Positions 7,056 to 16,046 of a stretch of 64,000 nucleotides of DNA are shown here, in pieces (the stretch's first letter is position 1; each line of letters begins with the position of its first letter). The notes under the pieces are model-generated. The model was not told where the DNA came from. It searched no databases and worked only from the letters and a program-made list of their open reading frames with translations. Location: the NCBI GenBank assembly GCA_036675505.1, contig JAKFEW010000110.1, forward strand, positions 58,179 through 122,178, read 5' to 3'. Origin of the DNA: JAKFEW01 sp036675505 (GTDB taxonomy: Bacteria > Cyanobacteriota > Sericytochromatia > S15B-MN24 > JAQBPE01). The position numbers and the translations under genes were made by a program.

Positions 7056-9032
7056 TCAGGCTTCCACCCGCAGGAACCCATCGTGGCGCACCAGCGGGCG
7101 CAGCAAGCTGGTCGGGCTGCCACAACGCGCACACTCAGGCTCGGCCGCGCCGACGACCGTGAGGCCACAGCCCGGGCACAGGCCGATCGGGAACGAGAGC
7201 GCCAGCAGCCGGTGACCGGCGGTGACACCCTGGTGCAGCCAGGCCAGGACCGCGTCTTCGGCGAGCGGGGCCGCCACGTGGGTGATGCCCAGGCACCCGC
7301 CCTCGAAGATCGGCGCGTAAGCACCTTCGATCGACAGGCGATGGCCGACGGGGAACGACGCAGTCGGATCGCCCACCGCGTCGGCGTCGGCGGTCGGCAG
7401 GAGCACGCCCACGGTGTAGCCGGACCCATCGGTCACGCCGCGGATGATGCCGAACTCCCGGCGGTCGAGGCGGGCGAAGCGAGCGGCCGCCGTGGGGGCC
7501 TCGACGGCCTGCAGCACGATCCTGAGCCCAAAGGTGGTCGAAAGCTCCGCACAGCGCGCCGCGGCGCGCCGCATGAGGTGGAGGCCCTCCGCCTGCGAGC
7601 TCGGCGAGGCGCCGTGGTGCTGACCGCTCAGCACCACCAGGGTCTCGGCGAGGCCCACCACGTTGATCGCGAGCGTGCCCTGGGCCAGGGCGCCCGCGAT
7701 GCGGTCGGTCGGCCGCAGCGCCGGGCTACCCGGCAGGCCCTGGCCCATCAAGAAGGGGAACTCGGCGGCCGAGCGGGCGCCGAGCGCGTCGAGCCGGTGC
7801 CGCAGCTGGGCCGCGGCCAGGTCGATCGCGTCGTCGAGGCCCTGGGCCGGGTCGAAGCCGTCGCGCCGCGCCCGCAGGGCCAGGCGCGGAAGGTTGAGCG
7901 AAACCCGTGAAACCAGCCCGAGGCCAGCCGGGTCGAGCGCAGGCCGCGCGAGCCGCGCGGCATGGCCGAGCGTCGCGACGCCCGGCTCGTCCGCGAGGAA
8001 CGAGACCACCGGCCGGCTGCCGGCCAGCGCGGCGGCGCGGCGGGTCAGGTCGAAGTTCGGGTCGCCGGGGCGCAGGTTCACGCCGTCGCGGAGCGCGAAG
8101 ACGACGTGTGGGCGCAGCGCCGCCTCGCCGCGGCCGAGCCCCTGTTCGGCGGCACGCAGGAGCGCGAGCGCGACCTGGCGGCCCAACGGCGTGGTGTCGA
8201 GGCCGATCTGAAACGTCGCGCGCGGCGGCGGGCCACCGGTCGGCGCGACCAGCGTGTTCAGGCTGTACACCAGCGACTCCATGGCGTCGGCGAGGTCCGC
8301 GGCGTCGGTGGCGGGCGGCAGGATCGCAGCCAGGTCGCCGTCGAAGTTCGCGATGGCGAGGCCGCCATGCACGTCGCCCTGGGCCGCCTGCAACATGACG
8401 GCGGTCAGCGCGGCGGCTGTCGCTGCGCGGCGCGGCGGGCGCATGTAGCCGTGGCCGCTCGAGAAGCCTTGCTGGAGCAACTGGCGGTAGGGCAGGACGG
8501 CGCTGTGGGGCGTTTGATCGTAATGGCTCAGCGCGTGGATGTGCCAATCGCCACGCAGGTGCGCCTCGGCCATGGGCTCGGGCAGCACGCGGTTGAGGTA
8601 GTACTCCCGGCTCGCGGCGACGCCGATCGCGTGGTGCTTGGCCGCGGGCCATCCGGCGCCGCCCGCGCCCCCGTCACGCTGCAGAATCTCGCCCACCGCG
8701 TCCATGAGCTCGCTCTTGCCCTCGCGGATCCGGTTTCGGCGCGCGCGGTAGAGGATGAAGGCCTTTGCGGTGCGGGCGTGGCCGTGTTCGATCAGGACCT
8801 TCTCGATCGTGTCCTGGATGGCCTCGACGGTGGGGACAGTCTCGCCGCCGCCGTGGTCCTTGCCGGCCCGGCGGGCGACCTGATCGGCGAGATCCTCGGC
8901 CAGTCGATAGTCGCTGCCCTGGACGGCCTGGGCGGCCTTCATGATCGCGGCCACGATCTTGGTCCGATCGAACGCCACGATCCGGCCGTCCCGCTTCTTG
9001 ATCTCCGCGATCCCGGTCCCCATCGCCGCCAT
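7056..9032 (-). CDS. NrdD-like anaerobic ribonucleotide reductase homologue lacking catalytic cysteines
   Basis: A 658-residue protein with class III ribonucleotide reductase architecture. An ATP-cone regulatory domain occupies residues about 8-100 (RDGRIVAFDRTKI, HARTAKAFILYRARR). The NrdD body contains GDWHIHALSHY, QGFSSGHGYMRPP, GVNLRPGDPNFDL and SLNLPRLAL. A C-terminal zinc site has C619/C622 and C634/C637, and RHDGFL near 649-654 keeps a Gly where active enzymes have the radical motif RVxGY. Two catalytic cysteines of the family are missing: the Cys of the FNC motif is replaced in HSAV (Ser177-Ala178), and the thiyl-radical Cys of MGCRS is replaced in LGHAA (His357). The standard reduction chemistry therefore seems impossible; it may be a regulatory or repurposed paralogue. 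ATG 9032 follows GGAG. It converges on the peroxiredoxin gene (21 bases apart). No nrdG activase is in view. Confidence 0.75.
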   Translation of the reverse strand: MAAMGTGIAEIKKRDGRIVAFDRTKIVAAIMKAAQAVQGSDYRLAEDLADQVARRAGKDHGGGETVPTVEAIQDTIEKVLIEHGHARTAKAFILYRARRNRIREGKSELMDAVGEILQRDGGAGGAGWPAAKHHAIGVAASREYYLNRVLPEPMAEAHLRGDWHIHALSHYDQTPHSAVLPYRQLLQQGFSSGHGYMRPPRRAATAAALTAVMLQAAQGDVHGGLAIANFDGDLAAILPPATDAADLADAMESLVYSLNTLVAPTGGPPPRATFQIGLDTTPLGRQVALALLRAAEQGLGRGEAALRPHVVFALRDGVNLRPGDPNFDLTRRAAALAGSRPVVSFLADEPGVATLGHAARLARPALDPAGLGLVSRVSLNLPRLALRARRDGFDPAQGLDDAIDLAAAQLRHRLDALGARSAAEFPFLMGQGLPGSPALRPTDRIAGALAQGTLAINVVGLAETLVVLSGQHHGASPSSQAEGLHLMRRAAARCAELSTTFGLRIVLQAVEAPTAAARFARLDRREFGIIRGVTDGSGYTVGVLLPTADADAVGDPTASFPVGHRLSIEGAYAPIFEGGCLGITHVAAPLAEDAVLAWLHQGVTAGHRLLALSFPIGLCPGCGLTVVGAAEPECARCGSPTSLLRPLVRHDGFLRVEA

Positions 9033-9115
9033 GGAAAATTCTCCGATCTATTTGTGTGAAACCGCTCAACCAAGCATTACGCGGCGCGAGGGGTGGTCGG
9101 CCGCCTCGAACCCGC

Positions 9116-9143
9116 ATGTTATGTGTGATGGACGCACTTACAA
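9116..9143 (-). promoter_or_regulatory. Putative promoter for the NrdD-like gene
   Basis: On the minus strand TTGTAA (9143-9138) and TAACAT (9121-9116) are 16 bases apart, giving a leader of about 75 bases before ATG 9032. Its -35 region overlaps that of a candidate promoter for the divergent AMIN gene. Confidence 0.4.
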
Positions 9144-9166
9144 GGGCATCGTTCGCGGGGCATAAT
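9138..9166 (+). promoter_or_regulatory. Putative promoter for the AMIN-repeat gene
   Basis: CATAAT (9161-9166) has TTACAA 17 bases upstream (9138-9143). The start point near 9173 would leave a leader of about 127 bases before ATG 9300. The -35 match is only partial. Confidence 0.35.
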
Positions 9167-9299
9167 GGCCACGCGCGGGCGCTCGCGCCCACCAACCATC
9201 GCTCGGTTCCGGATCATCATACCGGAGTTCACGCGCTTGGCTAGCAGGGCGATCTGGCCCCGATCCGCTTCCCGGCATCGCACCAGGAGACTCCTCCCT

Positions 9300-11465
9300 A
9301 TGCAGCAGCCCACCTCGCTTCGCCGCGTCACCGCGCTCGGCTTCGGCACGATGATCGCGCTCGGCTCCCTGTCCACGGTCGTCCAGGCGGCCGCCAAGGA
9401 GCCCAGCCAGGTCGGCGCCGCGAACTTCGACCGCGTCCAGGAGCGGCTGGTGATCCCGGTCAAGGGCCCCGCGCCCCGCATCGTGGTGAGGCGCCTGGCG
9501 CCGCGGCAGTACGTCGCGGATCTGGCCGGCAGCGTGCTGCTCGGCGGCGAGGCCCAGGGCCAGCGCCTGCGCAGCCCGGCCCTGGCCGGCTGGTCGCTGG
9601 ATGAAGAGCCGGGCTCCCGCACGGTCCGCCTGCGGATGACCCTCACTACGGACGTCCAGCCCCGCGTGCGCTTCGATCACCGCTCGGGTGGCTACGTGGT
9701 CAGCTTCGCGACGCCGGCGCCGGTCGCTGCGAAGCCCGCACGGGTTGCTGCGAAGCCCGCTCCCGTCGCTGCGAAGCCCGCTCCCGTCGCTGCGAAGCCC
9801 GCCCGGCCCGCCAAGCCGACCGTGAAGGTGGCGACGGTGCCCCGCGTGGTCGCGACCCACAAGAGCGCGAAGAAGGTCGAAGTGAAGCGGACCGCGGCGC
9901 CCGTCGAGCAGCCGCCCGCGCTGTCGCGCCGGGAGCTCACCGCCAGGCTCGCGCAGCGACGCCTTCCGCTGGTCGTGACCGCTGCGCGCGACGGCGGCAA
10001 GGCCGCGCCGAAGATGGTAGCCGCGCCGAAGGTGGTGGCCACGCCGAAGATTGCGGCCGCGCCGAAGCCTGTGACCGCGCCGAAGCCTGCTGTCCATCGC
10101 ACGTTCATCTCTCAAGCGCCCGCGGGCGTGACGGCGCGCCTGGGTGCCCCGAGCTACGACGCCGCCCGCGGCCTGCTCGTCATCCCCGTGACGGGCGATA
10201 TCAAGGCCCGCGACCTCGACGTGGTGCGCCTGAACAAGCGCTGGTCCTACCTCGACATCCCCCATTCCAGGCCCACCTTCGCCGGCGTGAGGTACGAGCA
10301 GCGTGCCGACAAGCTCTTCCAGCGCTGGGTCATGGCCAAGCGCCCGAACCGCAACACCACCCGGCTCTCGTTCGCGCTCGGCGCACCCGCCAACATCGAC
10401 GTCGAGCTCGCCGGCCACGAGCTGCTGATCGCCGTTCGCTCCGACGCCCCTTTGCTCGGCGCCGCGCCGAAGGTGGAAGTGGCCGTCCAGCCCGTGGCGA
10501 AGCCCGCCGAGCCCCAGGTGGCGCCCGCCGTGAAGCCGCTGCCCGAGGCACCCGCCGTGAAGCCTGCGCCCCTCGCGGTCGCGCCGGTCAAGCCCGCCGT
10601 GAAGCCCACGGTCAGGCTTGCCACCAAGCCTGCCCCCATCGCGATCGCCCGCCGCAACCCGGTGCCGGCCGGCGTGATCGAGACGCGCCTGCGCCGCCCG
10701 TTCTACGACGCCGAGCGCTTCGGCCTGGTGATCCCCTACGAGGGCCGCACGCCCCTGTACCGCTGGCGCAAGAAGACCGAGGGCGGCATCGAGCTCGAGC
10801 TCAAGGGCGACGTCGTGAGCCCCGCCCACCTGCAGCCGGAGGTTCGGCGCCACGCGTCGCTCGGTAGCTGGAAGTTCGATCGCCGGAACCAGGCCGGCAC
10901 GCTGTCCGTCGAGGTCGACTTCGCCCGGCCTTCCGAGCTCGTGGTGGCGGCCGACCCCGAGCGCAAGCAACTCCTGCTGATCCCGCAGCCTCGCATGCAT
11001 GAGGAACGGGCCTCCGAGTCGGCGAGCCCTTCCGCCGCCCTCGCCACCGTGGCGATGGACCGGGACGGCACGAACCTCTTCATCCCGTTCGACGGCAGCG
11101 TCCCGCGCTACACGATCGAGCAGGTCAACCCGAGCTTCGCGTACATCAACTTCGAGCGCGCCGCGCTCCGCGAGGCGGGCGTGCAGTTCTACGCGCCGGA
11201 CTACCACCCCACCGTCAACTACTGGATGGTCACGCAGCCCGAAGGCACGACCACGGTCCGCCTGGCCGTCGCGCTGGCCCGGCCCGGTGCCGCCGCGGTC
11301 TACCAGGATCCGAACAACGGGCGCCTGGTGGTGGTGGTCGGCGACAACGCGCCGGTCGTCCAGGCCACGGGCCCGCGCACCCCGCAGGTCCCTGCGCCCT
11401 GGCCGGGCGCGCTCAAGCCCGGCGAGCCGGTCGGCGACCCGGTCAGCCTGAAGGAAGCGTCTTAA
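9300..11465 (+). CDS. Exported protein with four AMIN-like domains
   Basis: A 721-residue protein. ATG 9300 is preferred over an upstream in-frame ATG at 9165 because CAGGAGA precedes it and a signal peptide (RRVTALGFGTMIALGSLSTVVQA) then sits at the N-terminus. Four beta-rich domains of similar pattern (about residues 38-138, 277-385, 459-553 and 583-682), each with a short 'LVIPV/LFIPF' strand near its start, resemble AMIN domains, which place proteins on peptidoglycan in secretins and amidases. They are joined by Ala/Pro/Lys linkers, one with four PVAAKPA-type repeats. No secretin or amidase catalytic domain follows. A periplasmic cell-wall-binding scaffold is the best inference. A strong hairpin terminator follows. 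Confidence 0.65.
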   Translation: MQQPTSLRRVTALGFGTMIALGSLSTVVQAAAKEPSQVGAANFDRVQERLVIPVKGPAPRIVVRRLAPRQYVADLAGSVLLGGEAQGQRLRSPALAGWSLDEEPGSRTVRLRMTLTTDVQPRVRFDHRSGGYVVSFATPAPVAAKPARVAAKPAPVAAKPAPVAAKPARPAKPTVKVATVPRVVATHKSAKKVEVKRTAAPVEQPPALSRRELTARLAQRRLPLVVTAARDGGKAAPKMVAAPKVVATPKIAAAPKPVTAPKPAVHRTFISQAPAGVTARLGAPSYDAARGLLVIPVTGDIKARDLDVVRLNKRWSYLDIPHSRPTFAGVRYEQRADKLFQRWVMAKRPNRNTTRLSFALGAPANIDVELAGHELLIAVRSDAPLLGAAPKVEVAVQPVAKPAEPQVAPAVKPLPEAPAVKPAPLAVAPVKPAVKPTVRLATKPAPIAIARRNPVPAGVIETRLRRPFYDAERFGLVIPYEGRTPLYRWRKKTEGGIELELKGDVVSPAHLQPEVRRHASLGSWKFDRRNQAGTLSVEVDFARPSELVVAADPERKQLLLIPQPRMHEERASESASPSAALATVAMDRDGTNLFIPFDGSVPRYTIEQVNPSFAYINFERAALREAGVQFYAPDYHPTVNYWMVTQPEGTTTVRLAVALARPGAAAVYQDPNNGRLVVVVGDNAPVVQATGPRTPQVPAPWPGALKPGEPVGDPVSLKEAS
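9720..9803 (+). repeat. Four tandem 21-bp repeats encoding a (P/R)VAAKPA linker
   Basis: Four in-frame 21-bp units, nearly identical at the DNA level (core GTCGCTGCGAAGCCCGC), encode a Lys/Pro/Ala linker between the first two AMIN-like domains. Such near-identical units can expand or contract by slippage, changing linker length without breaking the frame. Confidence 0.85.
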
Positions 11466-11500
11466 CACGACCGACTCGCGCGCGAGCCGCCTCGAAGCCA

Positions 11501-11528
11501 CCCCCCTCTCCCCTCCGGGAGAGGGGGG
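11501..11528 (+). terminator. Hairpin terminator after the AMIN-repeat gene
   Basis: A perfect 12-bp stem (CCCCCCTCTCCC with its complement) closes a CTCC loop 35 bases after the stop codon and is followed by a short T-containing tail (TTCCGCTTT). The stem is strong; the weak U tract is its only defect. Confidence 0.7.
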
Positions 11529-11646
11529 TTCCGCTTTGGGGGCCACATGCCCAAACCGATCTGGAGGGCCCTGACAGACCGCTGGGGGGTGAACTTAACT
11601 ACACTTTACATACAACCAGGCGATGACCCTGGTCGGAGGATCTCCC

Positions 11647-12699
11647 GTGCGTCGTGTCAGCGTAACCTTTCTGTTGTCGGCCCTCTCGCTCACCGGCTGC
11701 GCCGGCCCGATCAACGTGCCGATCGAGGCGCCCGCGATCCGGATGCCGGTACAGGCCCATGCGCTGGTGGCGGACGACGAGGCCGAAACGTCGTGGAACC
11801 TCGCGCAGGTGGGCGGCCAGGGCGGCGTTGGCGGCGCGCCGGTGGTGGTGGCCGTGATGGACACCGGCGCCGACGTCACACACCCGGAGCTCGCCGGGCG
11901 CATCTACCCGGTGCTCGACGTCGTCGGCACCGACACGCACCACGGCGCGGACGGCGACACCGACTTCACAGGACGCGACGGCAACGGGCATGGCACCCAC
12001 GTCGCGGGCGTGGTCCTCGCCGTCGCGGGCGAAGCGCCTGTGCGGGTGCTGCCGGTGAAGGTCATCCCGAACAACGGCGTGGGCGACGATCGCCTGCTCG
12101 CCACCGGCATCGAGCGAGCGCTCGCCTGGCGCGACGCCGACGACCCGAGCATCCGCGTGCGGGTGCTCAACCTCAGCGTCTCGAGCCCAGAGGTCTCGGA
12201 GCGGCTGGTCAAGGTGATCCGCAAGGCCACCGAGGCTGGTCTCCTGGTGGTGGGCGCCTCGGGCAACGAGGGCAAGCAGGTCGAGTTCCCGGCCACGATG
12301 GCCGAGGTCCTGACCGTGGGCGCGACGACGGCTGCCGGCAACTGGGCGAGCTATTCCTGCTTCGGCGACGACGTGGACCTGGCGGCACCGGGCGGCAGCG
12401 AGCAGATGCCGGTCTATTCGGCCTGGCCCTCCTACCTGACGTCCTCGGATCTCGATTCGGGCCGGCGCCGGCCCCACCTCACCGCCGGCCTGGTCGGAAC
12501 GTCGATGGCGGCGCCCCACGCAAGCGGCGCGGCTGCAGCGGTCTGGGGCCAGCGCCCGCGTCTCGCGGCCGGCCAGGTGCGCGCCCGGCTGCTCGCGATG
12601 GCGGACGATCTGGGGGCGTCTGGGCCCGATACCCGCTATGGCTTCGGCCGGCTGAACGTCGCCCGGGCGCTCGAGGTGGACAGCCATGACGCCCGGTAA
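11647..12699 (+). CDS. Subtilisin-like (S8) serine protease lipoprotein
   Basis: GTG 11647 is chosen because GGAGGA lies 6 bases upstream, giving a 350-residue protein with a lipoprotein signal peptide (LSLTGC, Cys18). The subtilase triad is complete: Asp72 in VMDTGAD, His115 in GNGHGTH and Ser286 in GTSMAAPH, with oxyanion Asn207 in ASGNE. The mature enzyme is short, without obvious propeptide or C-terminal domains, and should be lipid-anchored at the cell envelope. The stop overlaps the start of the next lipoprotein gene by 14 bases, so the two are translated together and may act as a pair. The natural substrate is unknown. Confidence 0.88.
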   Translation: MRRVSVTFLLSALSLTGCAGPINVPIEAPAIRMPVQAHALVADDEAETSWNLAQVGGQGGVGGAPVVVAVMDTGADVTHPELAGRIYPVLDVVGTDTHHGADGDTDFTGRDGNGHGTHVAGVVLAVAGEAPVRVLPVKVIPNNGVGDDRLLATGIERALAWRDADDPSIRVRVLNLSVSSPEVSERLVKVIRKATEAGLLVVGASGNEGKQVEFPATMAEVLTVGATTAAGNWASYSCFGDDVDLAAPGGSEQMPVYSAWPSYLTSSDLDSGRRRPHLTAGLVGTSMAAPHASGAAAAVWGQRPRLAAGQVRARLLAMADDLGASGPDTRYGFGRLNVARALEVDSHDAR

Positions 12700-13660
12700 G
12701 CGAACCGCGCACCACGCGATTTACGTCTGTTTCATCGCCTTCATGCTCGCTTGCCTGGCTGGTTGCGGCCTGTTTGGTCCCCCGCAGCCGATCTTCACGG
12801 CGCGTGGCCGGGTCGTCGACGTCGAAAGGCGCGTGGTGCCGGGCGCAGTCGTCACAGATGGCCGGTCCAGCGTCCTCACCGACGAGTCCGGACGGTTCGC
12901 GATTTCGGTCTTCGATAGCCTCATTTCGATCGTGAAGCCCGGTTACGCGACGGTCCGCGCTGAGGCCCACGCGGACGACGAGGCCGACGTCCTGCTGCGG
13001 CCAGCCGTCGGGCGGGACACGGTCGCGCTGGACGGCCGTTGGGCGGCCCCGGCCCTCGCCGGGCTGCGGGCGGCGCTCGCGCAGCAAGTCGGCGAGCTCG
13101 CGAGCTACCCCGGCACGAAGCTGGCGCGCCTCGACGTGTTGGTCATGGTCACGCCGGGCGCGGTGCCCGCGGCCGAGCGCGCGGCCATCGCGAGTTGGGT
13201 GCGCGACGGCGGGCGGCTCGTGCTGTGTGGCGAGTGGGGCGGCTTCCCCGATCAAGATCTCGGCACGCTCAACGATCTCGCCGCGCAGGCCGGGCTCAGC
13301 TTCACGGGCAGCACGGTCAAGCCGTTCGACGGCGCCGACCTCACGCTCAGCGTGGCGCGGGTCACACCGGCCTCGCTCGGGGGCGCGGTCGGCGACAAGC
13401 CGATCACGCTCTACGCCGCGACGGACCTCGCGCTCTCGGGCGCCGCGCGGCCGATCCTCGCGAGCGGACCGCGCGCGTATGCGGTGCTCGCGCGCAGCGA
13501 CGCGCCAGTCCTGGCTGCGGTCGGCCCGGCCGGCCTCGGCAAGGTGTTCGCGATCGGGGACAGCTCGCTCTGGCGCGACGAGGACAGCGAAGGCCGCGGC
13601 ATCCCCAACGTGAAGCATGGCGGAAACGCCCGGCTCGCGGCCGCCCTCCTCGGCTGGTGA
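12686..13660 (+). CDS. Lipoprotein with carboxypeptidase-regulatory-like domain
   Basis: A 324-residue protein with a lipobox LAGC (Cys27) after a hydrophobic signal. Residues about 38-105 (GRVVDVERRVVPGAVVTDG, then TDESGRFAI and KPGYATV) form a small beta-sandwich of the carboxypeptidase-regulatory-like type, common in surface proteins. Residues 130-320 resemble a glutamine-amidotransferase-like or DUF4350-type fold (LDVLVMVTPGAVPAAERAAI, then WVRDGGRLVLCGEW), usually a non-catalytic binding module. It overlaps the upstream protease gene by 14 bases. Function is unknown; an accessory role with the protease is inferred from coupling only. Confidence 0.6.
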   Translation: MTPGKRTAHHAIYVCFIAFMLACLAGCGLFGPPQPIFTARGRVVDVERRVVPGAVVTDGRSSVLTDESGRFAISVFDSLISIVKPGYATVRAEAHADDEADVLLRPAVGRDTVALDGRWAAPALAGLRAALAQQVGELASYPGTKLARLDVLVMVTPGAVPAAERAAIASWVRDGGRLVLCGEWGGFPDQDLGTLNDLAAQAGLSFTGSTVKPFDGADLTLSVARVTPASLGGAVGDKPITLYAATDLALSGAARPILASGPRAYAVLARSDAPVLAAVGPAGLGKVFAIGDSSLWRDEDSEGRGIPNVKHGGNARLAAALLGW

Positions 13661-13715
13661 GACGACTACCCGCGGGTTATACTGGCGCGTCGCCCACCCG
13701 AGAATACGACCAACC

Positions 13716-16046
13716 GTGACCTACGCCTTCACCGACCGGCAGATCCTGGTCGATGGCGCGCCCGACCTCGTGCTCGGCGGGGAGTATCAATACTTCCGCA
13801 TCCGGCGCGATCTGTGGCGTCCCAGCCTCGAGAAGCTCAAGGCCGCCGGCCTCGATTCCATCTCGGCCTACGTGCCGTGGATCTGGCACGAGGTCGTCGA
13901 AGGCGAGTTCGATTTCACGGGCGCGAGCGACCCCAGCCGGGACCTCGTGGGGTTCCTCGCGCTGACGGCGGAGCTCGGCCTGCCGGTGGTGATCAAGCCG
14001 GGCCCTTACATCTTCGCCGAGTACATGGGCTTCGGCGTGCCGCACTGGCTGCAGGCCAACCACCCCGAGGTGCTGATGGTGGTGCATCGGCCGCAGGCGT
14101 ACCCGCAGCCGGCGCTCAACCACCCGGGCTACCTCGCGCTCGTGCGCACCTGGTTCGAGCGCGTGGCCGAGGTGATTCGCCCCTGGGTGGACGGCGGCCA
14201 CGTGATCGCCATCCAGGTCGACAACGAGACCGGCTACCCCCAGTTCGGGCAAGGGCCGCACCTGACCGACCGCAACCCTGAGACCCTCGCGCTGCTGCGC
14301 GCTGCGCTGGCCGAACACTACAGCTCGATCGACGAGCTCAACGTGAGATGGGGCACGGGCTTCACGTCCTTCGACGAGGTCGAGCCCCCGGAGGAACGCC
14401 TCTACAACGAAGGCCAGCTCGACACGATGGCGCGGTGGGTCGAGGACTACATCGTCAATTACCTGAAAAGGCTGCTCGCGATCTGGGTCGAGATCGGCCT
14501 TCCCACGCACTACTTTGTCAACGACATCTGGCTCGACTCGTGGCCGAGCCACATCGGCAAGAAGAACCAGATCGCGCCGCTCGCCTACGACATCTACCCG
14601 CGGTACTCGGAGCTGCCGGTCACGTTCGACCAGCCTTTCTGCATCTCCTACGTGCCCAAGCTGTTCGGCGCGTTCGTGAAGGGCGGGCCGCTCATGTGCG
14701 CGGAGATGGGCTGCGGGTGGCTGGACCCCGACTGCGAGGTCACGCCGGCGGCCACCTATCAGTCCACGATGGCGGCGCTCGCCCACGGCACGAAGGCGGT
14801 TTACTTCTACATCCTCCAGGACGGCCGCGATCCCGATGGCGAATACGTCTTCAGGCCCTTCATCGACATCGAGGGTCGCGAGACGCCGCGGATGGACGTC
14901 GCCCGCAAGCTCGCCGAGTTCAAGCGAGCCTGGGGCCGGGCCGTCGCGGTCACCGAGGCGGTCACGTCGCCCGTCGCGATCCTGCATTACCCGGCGGTGA
15001 CGCGCGAGATGATGGGCGCGGCGCTCGATCCCGTCGGCGCCGTGCTCCGCGGCTCGCAGCGACCGATCGACGAGGCGATGACCATCGTCTCGGTGAACGC
15101 GGGCCTCTACGGCGCGCTCGCCGAGGCCGGCTACCACCCGGACGTGCGCAACCTCGACGTCGTCTCGACGGAGGAGCTCGACAAGTTCCAGGCCGTGTTC
15201 TTCAACTCGATCGGCACGGTGGACCCGGCGAGCCAGCGCAAGCTCGCCGAGTACGTCCGCCGCGGTGGCCGCCTCGTCACGCTCGGGACCCCGTTCTCCG
15301 AGGACACGGCGCTCTTCCCGGCGCGCGTGGTGGCGGTGGCCAACCCACAGGCGGGCTGGGTCATGGCCAAGATCGCCTGGGACTACGTCCGCCTGTACTG
15401 GCGCATCGCCCGCCGCTTCAAACACCGCTTCTGCGCCTACACGGTCGAGGGCATGTACCCGGCGATGCTCATGACCAAGCATGCCACGCGCGCCGGGCTG
15501 TGGCTGCGCGACCAGGCGTTCGGCGGCAAGCTGTGGGCATCCCGCCTGGTCACGCTCAGCGAGGCCACCGGCGACGTCCGGCCGCTGTGGACCCACGGCT
15601 CGCGGGTCGCCGCCTACGAGGCCACGGTGGAACGCGGCAAGAGCGTCTTCCTCGGCACGCTGCTCGGCGCCGCGTTCGACTCGCCGGGCTATTATCTCGA
15701 CGATCCCGCGCGCAAGCGCTCCGTGGCCGACTTCCTGGGCAGGCTGCTGGAGAGCTGGGGGCTGCGGCCGCTCGCGACCCCCGCGGCAGACCTCGAGACG
15801 GTCGTGCGCGAGGGCCCTGACCACCGCGTGGTGTTCGTCTTCAACCGCGGCGTGGCCAAGCCGTTCACCATCTCGCTCGCCCTCGACTGGAAAGGCTGGC
15901 GCCTGATCGGCCAACAAGGCTCTCCTGGCACCGCCGCCCGCTGGGAGGGCCAGGCGATCACGGGCACGCTCGCCGCCGACGACGTGGCGGTGCTGGTCTG
16001 GGAGCGGGTGGTGGCCGCCGACGGGCCTGGCGAGGACGCTGCTTGA
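13716..16046 (+). CDS. Glycoside hydrolase family 35 beta-galactosidase-like enzyme
   Basis: About 776 residues from GTG 13716; the frame is open back to ATG 13617, inside the preceding gene. The N-terminal barrel matches GH35/GH42-type beta-galactosidases: GLDSISAYVPWIWHEV, IKPGPYIFAEYMGFGVPHWL, the acid/base Glu171 in QVDNETGYP and the likely nucleophile Glu330 in LMCAEMGCGW. After the barrel there is a glutamine-amidotransferase-like domain (AVFFNSIGT, RRGGRLVTLGTPF) and a beta-sandwich end. No signal peptide is seen, so it should be cytoplasmic and act on imported galactosides. A TATACT box at 13678-13683 could serve as its -10. The stop overlaps the start of the next gene by four bases. 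Confidence 0.8.
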   Translation: MTYAFTDRQILVDGAPDLVLGGEYQYFRIRRDLWRPSLEKLKAAGLDSISAYVPWIWHEVVEGEFDFTGASDPSRDLVGFLALTAELGLPVVIKPGPYIFAEYMGFGVPHWLQANHPEVLMVVHRPQAYPQPALNHPGYLALVRTWFERVAEVIRPWVDGGHVIAIQVDNETGYPQFGQGPHLTDRNPETLALLRAALAEHYSSIDELNVRWGTGFTSFDEVEPPEERLYNEGQLDTMARWVEDYIVNYLKRLLAIWVEIGLPTHYFVNDIWLDSWPSHIGKKNQIAPLAYDIYPRYSELPVTFDQPFCISYVPKLFGAFVKGGPLMCAEMGCGWLDPDCEVTPAATYQSTMAALAHGTKAVYFYILQDGRDPDGEYVFRPFIDIEGRETPRMDVARKLAEFKRAWGRAVAVTEAVTSPVAILHYPAVTREMMGAALDPVGAVLRGSQRPIDEAMTIVSVNAGLYGALAEAGYHPDVRNLDVVSTEELDKFQAVFFNSIGTVDPASQRKLAEYVRRGGRLVTLGTPFSEDTALFPARVVAVANPQAGWVMAKIAWDYVRLYWRIARRFKHRFCAYTVEGMYPAMLMTKHATRAGLWLRDQAFGGKLWASRLVTLSEATGDVRPLWTHGSRVAAYEATVERGKSVFLGTLLGAAFDSPGYYLDDPARKRSVADFLGRLLESWGLRPLATPAADLETVVREGPDHRVVFVFNRGVAKPFTISLALDWKGWRLIGQQGSPGTAARWEGQAITGTLAADDVAVLVWERVVAADGPGEDAA

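Noticed and set aside
9033..9130. NrdR-box-like ACACA sequences upstream of the NrdD-like gene
   Set aside because: Two half-site-like matches are present, but neither forms the expected 16-bp palindrome nor are they spaced by whole helical turns in a convincing way.
9138..11546. 802-codon open frame opposite the AMIN-repeat gene
   Set aside because: Composition is that of an antisense shadow (His/Arg/Gly-rich), with no start signal; the plus-strand gene has a signal peptide, ribosome site and terminator.
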